Source of the DNA: Rheinheimera sp.
Lineage (GTDB): Bacteria; Pseudomonadota; Gammaproteobacteria; Enterobacterales; Alteromonadaceae
Assembly: GCA_008015325.1 (NCBI GenBank)
Contig: SSFI01000003.1
Location: forward strand, 102,328-166,327
Length of the DNA: 64,000 bases
Direction of reading: 5' to 3'
Each line of letters opens with the position of its first letter. Position 1 is the first letter of the stretch. The notes under the pieces are model-generated. The model saw only the letters and a program-made list of their open reading frames with translations, made no database searches and was not told the DNA's origin. Positions 44,938-52,835 of this stretch are shown piece after piece. The position numbers were made by a program, and so were the translations under genes.

Positions 44938-47900
44938 TCAGGATGCCGGTGTTTCAATTGTGGCGTGAGCCGCAGTTGCTTTTTTACCTTTAAAACGCGC
45001 TTTAATCCGGCGCTTCAGCGTTTCCAGACTATCGTAGAAAGTCGGCACCACCAATAAAGTCAGGATGGTGGACGTGATAGTCCCGCCAATAACGGCAATG
45101 CCGAGCGGCCGGTAGAAACCAGAGCCTTCACCGACACCGATAGCAACCGGCAACATACCGGCCACCAGCGCAAAAGTGGTCATCAGGATTGGACGCAGGC
45201 GTTCACGGCCGGCGGCGATCAGCGACTCTTCCAGGGATAACCCGTCGATTTGCTCTTTTTTACGCGCACAATCGACCAGCAGAATGGCATTTTTCGCCAC
45301 GATACCCATCAGCATCACCACGCCAATCAGGCTCATCAGATTCAGCGTTGAGTTACCGATTAACAGCGCCAATACCACGCCAATCAACGACAACGGCAAC
45401 GACATCATAATCGCCACCGGCGCCATAAAGCTGTGGAACTGCACTACCAGAATCAAATACATCAGTACCACGGCAAGACCCAAAGCACCGAAGATTTTAC
45501 CAAACACTTCCTGTTGATCGCGGCCTTCACCACCGACCACCAAATCATATCCAGGCGGGAAGTCGATTTGCTTGGCAAGCTTCATCGCATCAGCGAATAC
45601 TTCACCAAAACTGCGGCCCTGCACGTTGGCAGTGACTGCCATCATGGTTTCGCGATCTAAGTGTTCAATCAGCGCCGGACCTTTCCCCAGAGTCACTGTC
45701 GCGACTTGCTCCAGCGGCACTAAAGCGCCGGTTTTACTGGATAACAGCGGTAATTGCTCAAGGTCGGCAACTGTGGCCCGCTCCTCCGGCCTTACCCGGA
45801 CAAAGACGTTACGGGTTTCACCGGTCGGGTCAACCCAGTCGCCAATTTCAGCGCCGGCAAAGGCCAGTCGCATCGCATTGGCGGCATCGCTCATCGACAA
45901 ACCAACACTGGCAGCCAGGCCACGATCAAACTCGACCTGCAGCTCAGGTTTTGGATCCTGCGCTGACAAACCGACATCGACTGCACCCGGTACTTTTTTC
46001 AGTTTTTCAACGAAATCCATCACGATGCCTTCCAGCACGCGGGTTTCCGGGCCACGGAACTGGATTTGCAACGGTTTACCGTCGCCACCGCCGCCACCGC
46101 CCATATCGGCAGAGACAGTAAACTCGGCACCAACCAGCGCTTTGATTTTGCCGCGCACTTCTTCAGCAACTTCTTTCGCACTGCGGTCACGCTCTTTTTC
46201 CGGCACCAGCCGCACAAACACCTGAGCCCGGGTAATATTACCCTGCACACCAACAGTGGTTTGGGTATAACGGTGCTCCGGCAGTACTTGCGTGATCTCG
46301 GCCACCTGCGCCGCTTTGGCTTTGGTGTATTCGATACTGGCCTCACTCGGTGCGCGGATAGACACGATAAAAGCGCCGTTATCGGTATCCGGCATAAAGC
46401 CCGATCCACCGAATTTGGCTTGCAAAACCAAAGCACCGAAGAAGCTTAAAAAGGCCAGCGACCACATCGACTTACGGTGTTTCAGTGCCCAGCCAATCAG
46501 CCGTGAATAACGCTCTGCCTGATGGTCAAACCAAATGTTGAACTTCTGGAATACTTTACCAAGGCCCCTGCGTTGTTTGTTTTTGTCATGATCCGGGTCA
46601 TGCCAGTAGGCCGACATCATCGGGTCGATAGTAAAAGAGATAAACAACGACACTAACACCGAACAGGCCACCGTCAGGCCAAATGGCTTAAACCATTGGC
46701 CGGTAATGCCGTCCAGAAAGGCAATTGGAATAAACACGGCCACAATCGACATGGTTGTTGCAATAACCGCCATACCAATCTCACGGGTACCATCGCGGGC
46801 CGCCGTCATATTGTCCTTGCCCATCTCCATATGGCGCACGATGTTTTCCCGCACCACAATGGCATCGTCAATCAGCACCCCAATCGCCAGTGACAGGCCC
46901 AGCAGCGACATAAAGTTAAGCGTAAAACCACAAGCCCAGACCGCGATAAAAGACGCTAACACCGATGTTGGCAGCGCCAAAGAGGTAATCAGTGTCGAAC
47001 GCCAGGAGTTCAGGAAGACAAACACGACCACGATAGTCAGCAGCGCACCTAACCCCAGTGCTTCAGTGACGTTACGCATACTGGCGGCAACGTCTTCGCC
47101 CTGATCGGACACAATCACCAGTTCAACTTCTTTCGGCAGGGTTTTCTGGATTTCTTCCAGCTTGGCTTTGATATCGTCGGTAACAGAAATCGTTGAGGCT
47201 TCGCGTGCTTTGGTGATATCGATACCCAGAGCTTTTTTACCGTTGAAATAAGATAAACGGCGCTGCTCTGCGCCACCATCAACAACGTCGGCAACCTGGC
47301 CTAAACGAATGGCCTGATCACCGTTTTGTTTGACCACCATCTGCTCAAATTCAGTGACGTCTTTCAGCCGGCCCTGTAAGCGGATGCTTTGCTCTTCCAG
47401 ACCATTGACCACACGGCCGACCGGCGCCGCCAGGTTTTGCGCACGCAGTGCCGCCACCACTTCCTGCGCTGACACTTTGGCTTCCCGCATCGCATGGCTA
47501 TTGAGGAACACCGTCATTTCGCGTTCCAGTTCACCCTCCAGTTCGACCAGTGCAACGCCCGGCACCGAACGCAGCTGCCGGCCAATCTGAATATCTGCCA
47601 GACGGGATAACTCCAGCGGCGTTAACACGTCAGACGACAATGCCAGCGACATCACCGGTTGCGCATTCGGATCTGCCCGGTTGATAAAAGGCTCCTTCAT
47701 TTCCGTCGGCAGTTTGTCACGCACTGTGGAAATACTGTCCCGCAGCTCTTGCGCCGCAGCCGTTAAATCTTTGTCAAAATCAAAGAACACCACGATAGTC
47801 GCGCTGGATTCCCGCGCATAAGAGCGGATATCGCGGATGCCCTGAATGGTCGACATGGAGTCTTCCACCCGGTTTAAAATTTCCCGTTCGACCGTTTCCG

Positions 47901-48066
47901 GTGACGCGCCCGGATAAGGTACATTCACCACCAGTACCGGCGGTTGCACGTCCGGGAACTGGTTGGTTTTCAGGTTAGTCAGGGCGAAATAGCCAAATAA
48001 CATCAAAGCGATGGTCACAACCACCACGACCAGTGGCCGTTTAATACTAAAATCGGACAGGATCAT
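44938..48066 (-). CDS. RND efflux pump permease (HAE1-type)
   Basis: A 1042-residue inner-membrane permease of the AcrB/MexB-like family. TM4 contains GLSLAIGVLIDDAIVVRENIV with the proton-relay Asp pair, and TM10 shows the matching GIVAKNAILLVDCARKKE. PGASPETVEREILNRVEDSMSTIQGI at the N-terminus is typical of HAE1. It starts two bases after the adaptor stop, in one operon. The outer-membrane partner is not in this operon, so a TolC homolog elsewhere is expected. Substrates are unknown. Confidence 0.95.
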   Translation of the reverse strand: MILSDFSIKRPLVVVVVTIALMLFGYFALTNLKTNQFPDVQPPVLVVNVPYPGASPETVEREILNRVEDSMSTIQGIRDIRSYARESSATIVVFFDFDKDLTAAAQELRDSISTVRDKLPTEMKEPFINRADPNAQPVMSLALSSDVLTPLELSRLADIQIGRQLRSVPGVALVELEGELEREMTVFLNSHAMREAKVSAQEVVAALRAQNLAAPVGRVVNGLEEQSIRLQGRLKDVTEFEQMVVKQNGDQAIRLGQVADVVDGGAEQRRLSYFNGKKALGIDITKAREASTISVTDDIKAKLEEIQKTLPKEVELVIVSDQGEDVAASMRNVTEALGLGALLTIVVVFVFLNSWRSTLITSLALPTSVLASFIAVWACGFTLNFMSLLGLSLAIGVLIDDAIVVRENIVRHMEMGKDNMTAARDGTREIGMAVIATTMSIVAVFIPIAFLDGITGQWFKPFGLTVACSVLVSLFISFTIDPMMSAYWHDPDHDKNKQRRGLGKVFQKFNIWFDHQAERYSRLIGWALKHRKSMWSLAFLSFFGALVLQAKFGGSGFMPDTDNGAFIVSIRAPSEASIEYTKAKAAQVAEITQVLPEHRYTQTTVGVQGNITRAQVFVRLVPEKERDRSAKEVAEEVRGKIKALVGAEFTVSADMGGGGGGDGKPLQIQFRGPETRVLEGIVMDFVEKLKKVPGAVDVGLSAQDPKPELQVEFDRGLAASVGLSMSDAANAMRLAFAGAEIGDWVDPTGETRNVFVRVRPEERATVADLEQLPLLSSKTGALVPLEQVATVTLGKGPALIEHLDRETMMAVTANVQGRSFGEVFADAMKLAKQIDFPPGYDLVVGGEGRDQQEVFGKIFGALGLAVVLMYLILVVQFHSFMAPVAIMMSLPLSLIGVVLALLIGNSTLNLMSLIGVVMLMGIVAKNAILLVDCARKKEQIDGLSLEESLIAAGRERLRPILMTTFALVAGMLPVAIGVGEGSGFYRPLGIAVIGGTITSTILTLLVVPTFYDSLETLKRRIKARFKGKKATAAHATIETPAS

Positions 48067-48068
48067 AA

Positions 48069-49214
48069 TTATTTCCCACTGACAGACTGAGTTTTCTCAG
48101 CCGCTTTGCTGGCAACAGCCGGTGCTGAACCAATAGTCACACTGATGCCATCTTTGAGCGCACCTTGCGGATGACGCAGGATCTGCTGACCCACCGTCAG
48201 ACCACTGACGACCTGCACTGTGCCAAAACGCGGGTCCTTGGCGCCGGTTTCAACCTGCGTTTTCACCAGCTTGTTGTCTTTTAATAACCAGACAAACTGC
48301 AGGTCACCTTCGTTAATCAGGCTCGATGGCGACAACATCACACTTTGTTGTTGTTCAACGGAGATAAAGCCTTCGGCATAAAGACCAGCGACAAAACTGG
48401 CCTGTTCACGCAATTTGACAAACACCTGAACCTGACGGGTTTGCTCATTGGCCTGTGGATTAATGCGTTCAATTTCGCCGTCAAAACGCCGGCCCGGATA
48501 ACCGTTGACCTTAAAGCTCACGGCAGAACCTACCTTGACGCTGCCGACCTGATCTGCAGCAATATAACCTTCAAAACGCATACTTTCCGGATTGATAATC
48601 ACCATCAGCGACTTGCCGATCTGTGCGGTGTCGCCGGAAGACACTTTGCGCACTGCGACTACACCGTCAAATGGCGCTTTGACTTCAGTACGTTCCAGTT
48701 GCTGACGGGCTTCGACGGTACGAGCCTTGGCGGACGCTAAATCGGATTGGGTTTGATTGGCTTTGATCTCGGCGGTTTCTAATACTTCAGCTGTGACTAG
48801 ATTCTGCCGGTTTAACTGCTGCATGCGTTTTAATTGCTTGGCAGCCTGATCGGCAGCGACAAGGGCTGAACGCTCAGCTTCTTGTGCCGACAGTAATTTA
48901 TCACGGAAGGTAGTCTGGTCTATCTGCACCAGCACTTCGCCGGCTTTGACCAAATCACCATTGTCTTTTAACACACGGGTGACGATACCGCCCACTTCGG
49001 CGTTTAACTCCGCTTTTATCACCGGCTGTAACGTGCCGGAAATCATCGGTCCTTTTGACAGCTCACTGGTTGCTATAGTCAGAATATCCTGAGATACCAG
49101 CGCCAGACTGGAAACAGCATCAGTCTCAGTTTCCGGTTGCGCCGGCTTGGAACAGGCGCCCAGCGTCAGCGCCATCACCAGGGCTAACAAAGTAAGTTGT
49201 GGGTGAGCTTTCAT
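48069..49214 (-). CDS. RND efflux periplasmic adaptor (lipoprotein)
   Basis: A 381-residue membrane-fusion protein. The lipobox LGAC (Cys 21) gives a lipid anchor. A barrel-sandwich (lipoyl-like) domain, a coiled-coil hairpin (about 110-175, with QEAERSALVAADQAAKQLKRMQQ) and a beta-barrel domain follow, the order of AcrA/MexA. It precedes the permease in the operon. GGAAG lies upstream of the ATG. No TetR-type regulator is adjacent. Confidence 0.93.
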   Translation of the reverse strand: MKAHPQLTLLALVMALTLGACSKPAQPETETDAVSSLALVSQDILTIATSELSKGPMISGTLQPVIKAELNAEVGGIVTRVLKDNGDLVKAGEVLVQIDQTTFRDKLLSAQEAERSALVAADQAAKQLKRMQQLNRQNLVTAEVLETAEIKANQTQSDLASAKARTVEARQQLERTEVKAPFDGVVAVRKVSSGDTAQIGKSLMVIINPESMRFEGYIAADQVGSVKVGSAVSFKVNGYPGRRFDGEIERINPQANEQTRQVQVFVKLREQASFVAGLYAEGFISVEQQQSVMLSPSSLINEGDLQFVWLLKDNKLVKTQVETGAKDPRFGTVQVVSGLTVGQQILRHPQGALKDGISVTIGSAPAVASKAAEKTQSVSGK

Positions 49215-49334
49215 AAACGACTTCCAGGTAATTGAAAAAATAATTATTCCAAAGCCTAGTCTATCGAAAGCACGGGTAAAACCAACTTGTTAACAGTAAC
49301 AAGTTATGTCAGGTCTCTGCGGATTGAGTAACCT

Positions 49335-50468
49335 TTATTTAGAGCAAGCCTGAGCCCGGCTCCGCACAGCGATTGCAGTAAAATCAGTAAAAACCCCGTC
49401 TATGCCCTGCTGATACACCTGCTGTAATTCTGCAGATAAATCCGTCACGCCAGAGGGCAGAAAGGTCGTTTCCGCTCGAAAGGTGTAAGGATGGACTTTG
49501 AGTGGGCTATCAGAACGCAGAAAAAACTGCCGATGGGGTTGGTTCTGACTGAACCATTGCTCTTTCCAGGGGCCGATACCATCGGCATAACTTTGCAGGA
49601 ACTGCAGCCCTTCTACTGTTGACAACTTGCCGTAGTGAAAATCTGGCTGTTGCAGCACAGGGTTGATCCTGCGTGCTTCTGCAGCCGTCTGTCCTACTAA
49701 ATCCCAAGGCTCAGCGAAATTGGAGGTCGGATATAAGTTCTTCCCGCTCATATCACCCAGCAATTGAATGAGCGCTGCACGAACCTGATATTGCTGCAGC
49801 CCCTGCCGGCGCATCCACCAGAGATTACTGATCTCAAACGACTGAATGTAGACCGGGTTATCAGCCAGCCGTTGCCACTGTGCCAACTGTTGCAGCAACA
49901 TCACAGAAGTGTCTTGATTGATTTGCTGACCATCCTGGTAACGGCCCTCCACACGGAAATAGGTCGGATGTTTTGTTTCCAGATAAAGGCCTACCCGACG
50001 GCCGTTCTGCAGTTCAAAACGCATCACTAACTGCATGAGCTCCGCGAGCGTGACCAGCGGATAGCGGTCATTATGAGCTGCACTGCCTGGCCTGAGTTCC
50101 GGTTTTGATTCACGGGCCCTGAGCGTGCGGATCTCCGCCAAAGTGAAATCCTCGCTGAACCAGCCTTCCACTGCGACACCGTCGATAATCTTACGGCTTC
50201 TGCGATTGGCGAACTGGCTGAGCGTCGCCACATTGGTACTCTGGCTCAGCTCATTTTCATGCCGGCTAATCAACACACCATCTTTCGTTGGCACTAAATC
50301 GGCTTCAATAAAATCAGCACCTTGCAGCATCGCCTGCCAATAAGCCATTGCCGTATGTTCCGGATAATCACCACTGGCGCCCCGGTGTGCTATGACTAAC
50401 GGCCAGACCGGGCAAGTCGCGCCGGCTTCATTGACGACTAACAACAAGATTGCAAACAAACGCCACAT
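49335..50468 (-). CDS. glpQ: Periplasmic glycerophosphodiester phosphodiesterase
   Basis: Hydrolyses glycerophosphodiesters to glycerol 3-phosphate and an alcohol. Motifs of the GDPD TIM barrel are IAHRGASGDYPEHT (catalytic His), FIEADLVPTKDGVLISRHEN (catalytic Glu/Asp and His) and the metal-binding LYLETKHP. A hydrophobic N-terminal signal ends near GATCP. The start at 50468 has GAGG nine bases upstream; the in-frame ATG at 50477 lies right against that GAGG. About 377 residues. Confidence 0.92.
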   Translation of the reverse strand: MWRLFAILLLVVNEAGATCPVWPLVIAHRGASGDYPEHTAMAYWQAMLQGADFIEADLVPTKDGVLISRHENELSQSTNVATLSQFANRRSRKIIDGVAVEGWFSEDFTLAEIRTLRARESKPELRPGSAAHNDRYPLVTLAELMQLVMRFELQNGRRVGLYLETKHPTYFRVEGRYQDGQQINQDTSVMLLQQLAQWQRLADNPVYIQSFEISNLWWMRRQGLQQYQVRAALIQLLGDMSGKNLYPTSNFAEPWDLVGQTAAEARRINPVLQQPDFHYGKLSTVEGLQFLQSYADGIGPWKEQWFSQNQPHRQFFLRSDSPLKVHPYTFRAETTFLPSGVTDLSAELQQVYQQGIDGVFTDFTAIAVRSRAQACSK

Positions 50469-50533
50469 CAACGCCATCCTCAGCTGATAAAAATCAGCAG
50501 TCTGGCTGGGATTAATGACCGGAAGATGACAAA

Positions 50534-51031
50534 TCAGACGGGCCTGACGAGGTACAACGCCTGGCTGCCATAAGTGGCGAGCGCGGCACGTGCTTGCTCC
50601 CCGAGAGCTGTATGGCTGATAAAGTGTTGCTGTTGCCAGAAAGAGGCGGAATTCTGCACGGCGACTAAGGCCAAATGAGCCAGACCCAAAGTACCGGCAT
50701 AGGCGAGTGCACTTTGCAGCAACGCACTGGCAACCCCCTGACCACGTGCATCCGGACTTACTGCCATATCGTGTAAATACAAGCAGTTAGCCTGCTCATA
50801 CTGGCCAAATTCGGCGCCTAACGGATTAATTTGCGATAACTTCGATGGATAGGTAAACAGGTAACCCCAGATTTTATCCTGATACTCCGCCACCCAGCAG
50901 GACTGTGGGTACAGCATCAGTCGTTGCGATACGACCTGAGGGGATTCATAAAACTCATCGGCATAACAGTGGTCCTGTAACCGGACCACTTTGCCGAGAT
51001 CTGCGACTTGCATTAAACGGATTTGGAACAT
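50534..51031 (-). CDS. GNAT-family N-acetyltransferase
   Basis: A 165-residue acetyltransferase. The motif A segment LHDMAVSPDARGQGVASALLQSAL contains the R/Q-x-x-G-x-G/A loop that binds acetyl-CoA. ATG 51031 is preferred over the longer frame (to 51073), whose extra residues are not family-like. The substrate is unknown. A small secreted protein gene lies 45 bases upstream on the same strand. Confidence 0.88.
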   Translation of the reverse strand: MFQIRLMQVADLGKVVRLQDHCYADEFYESPQVVSQRLMLYPQSCWVAEYQDKIWGYLFTYPSKLSQINPLGAEFGQYEQANCLYLHDMAVSPDARGQGVASALLQSALAYAGTLGLAHLALVAVQNSASFWQQQHFISHTALGEQARAALATYGSQALYLVRPV

Positions 51032-51076
51032 AACTCTACAGACTGCGATGGACCCTGCCGTTGCGGCTTGCAAAAC

Positions 51077-51460
51077 TCACTCAATCGCTTTGAGCAACGT
51101 TTTGTCTAAACCGTCTGCCGTTAATAACTTAATCACGGCATGGCAGTGATCAACAGTAAAGTCACCATCTTTGATTTGTGCATTTAACGCATCACGGCGC
51201 TTTTGCACTACGGCATTTAACATGCCGGAATCAATACTGCCTTTGGTTTTGGCATCCAGCTTGTCCAGCCAGGGATATAAACTGCTTTCTGCCGCGTAGG
51301 CTTCTTTGCGCACCGATGGATGAAAATCCTGGCAGGCATTTAAATTCAACAGATAAAAGTTCAGATAACCCGCGACCGTGACTAACTTATAATCCTGATC
51401 TGCCGCCTGAACCGGCAACAGGCTACTTAACAATAATCCAGCTAAACACCATTTTTTCAT
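51077..51460 (-). CDS. Small secreted protein, function unknown
   Basis: A 127-residue protein with a Sec signal (MKKWCLAGLLLSSLLPVQA, cleaved near 19). The mature part of about 108 residues is helical with two Cys (NACQDF and DHCHAV). I do not recognise the family; the length and helical character resemble proteins of unknown function near GNAT genes. The ATG at 51460 is at the signal-peptide start; two ATGs a few codons earlier share the frame. Confidence 0.72.
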   Translation of the reverse strand: MKKWCLAGLLLSSLLPVQAADQDYKLVTVAGYLNFYLLNLNACQDFHPSVRKEAYAAESSLYPWLDKLDAKTKGSIDSGMLNAVVQKRRDALNAQIKDGDFTVDHCHAVIKLLTADGLDKTLLKAIE

Positions 51461-51543
51461 CGGAAGCATCCCGCTTAAGTTGCGACATTTAATCAATCTA
51501 ATCAGAAAAAACTTAATTTGCAATCAACTGCAGAAAAATCAAT

Positions 51544-51576
51544 AGCGAAGGGCGCCGTGACAGACGCCACTTCGCT
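51544..51576 (-). terminator. Intrinsic terminator after prpF
   Basis: Long stem AGCGAAG...CTTCGCT with an inner GGCG/CGCC pair, followed on the minus strand by a T-rich tail. It ends the propionate operon. Confidence 0.8.
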
Positions 51577-51586
51577 TTAGGGCGGA

Positions 51587-52780
51587 TTAATCCAGCGTTT
51601 GTGCCGGCACGCGCACCAGCCCTTCCATTAACACGCGGGCACTGCGGCTCATGATCGCCTTCGTTACCTGCCACTGCCCTTCCTGCAGCACTGCAGCAGC
51701 GCCAACCCGCAAAGTGCCGCTCGGATGGCCAAAACGCACCGCTGTGCGTTCACCGCCGCCGGCCGCCAGATTGACTATAGTTCCCGGGATAGCGGCAGCA
51801 GTACCGATAGCGACCGCACAAGTCCCCATCATGGCGTGGTGCAGTTTCCCCATCGATAACGCCCGGACCAAGAGGTCCACATCTGAAGCGTCAACAGCTT
51901 TACCGCTCGAAGCGGTGTAGCTCTTAGGCGCACTGACAAAAGCAATTTTTGGCGTGTGCTGACGCGCTGCCGCTTCACTTAAATCCTTGATCAGCCCCAT
52001 TTTCTGGGCGCCATAAGCGCGAATGGTCTCAAACTTCGCCAGCGCTTTGGCATCGCCATTAATCGCTTCCTGCAATTCGGTGCCCTGATAGCCGAGTTCT
52101 GCTGCGTCGAGGAATATAGTTGGAATGCCGGCATTGATAAAAGTCGCCTGAAAACTGCCAAGTCCCGGCACTTCTAGAGTTTCCAGCAGCTGTCCGGTCG
52201 GAAACATTGCACCGCCACCTTCGCCTTCGTCGGCGGCCGGGTCGATAAACTCCAGCTGCACTTCCGCTGCAGGGAAAGTCACGCCATCGAGCTCAAAGTC
52301 ACCGTCTTCCTGCACTTGGCCGTGAGACATCGGGATATGGGCGATGATAGTTTTTTTAATATTGACCTGCCAGATTTTTACCGTGGCAAGACCATTTGCC
52401 GGCAATGTCGACGCGTCAATTAAACCGGACTGAATCGCAAAAGAACCCACAGCGGCCGACAGATTGCCACAGTTACCGCTCCAGTCGACAAAAGCTTTAT
52501 CGATAGCGACCTGGCCAAACAGATAATCAACATCATGATCAGCGCGGCTGCTTTTGCTCAAAATCACCGTTTTACTGGTGCTGGATGTTGCCCCGCCCAT
52601 CCCATCAATTTGTTTGCCGTAAGGATCAGGGCTGCCAATGACCCGTAACAACAAAGCATCGCGCGCAGGCCCGGGTTGTTGGGCAGCTTGTGGTAAATCC
52701 TCTAAACGGAAAAACACACCTTTACTGGTGCCACCGCGCATGTAAGTGGCCGGAATTTTTAACTGAGGTGCATAACTCAT
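51587..52780 (-). CDS. prpF: 2-methylaconitate cis-trans isomerase
   Basis: A 397-residue PrpF-family protein. It works with AcnD: AcnD's product 4-methylaconitate is isomerised so that aconitase can rehydrate it to 2-methylisocitrate. Diagnostic segments are MRGGTSKGVFFR at the start, GNCGNLSAAVGSFAI (with the catalytic region), and ILMEGLVRVPA near the end. AGGTGA lies before ATG 52780. A terminator-like hairpin separates it from acnD. Confidence 0.95.
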   Translation of the reverse strand: MSYAPQLKIPATYMRGGTSKGVFFRLEDLPQAAQQPGPARDALLLRVIGSPDPYGKQIDGMGGATSSTSKTVILSKSSRADHDVDYLFGQVAIDKAFVDWSGNCGNLSAAVGSFAIQSGLIDASTLPANGLATVKIWQVNIKKTIIAHIPMSHGQVQEDGDFELDGVTFPAAEVQLEFIDPAADEGEGGGAMFPTGQLLETLEVPGLGSFQATFINAGIPTIFLDAAELGYQGTELQEAINGDAKALAKFETIRAYGAQKMGLIKDLSEAAARQHTPKIAFVSAPKSYTASSGKAVDASDVDLLVRALSMGKLHHAMMGTCAVAIGTAAAIPGTIVNLAAGGGERTAVRFGHPSGTLRVGAAAVLQEGQWQVTKAIMSRSARVLMEGLVRVPAQTLD

Positions 52781-52804
52781 CAGATCACCTTAATTCTCAA
52801 AGGA

Positions 52805-52830
52805 AAAAGCCGGCAACGAGGCCGGCTTTT
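52805..52830 (-). terminator. Hairpin between acnD and prpF
   Basis: AAAAGCCGGC-AACGAG-GCCGGCTTTT has a perfect 10-bp stem with A/T runs on both sides, so it could be an intrinsic terminator. It is inside the operon, between acnD and prpF, and could lower prpF expression. Confidence 0.75.
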
Positions 52831-52835
52831 GTCTG

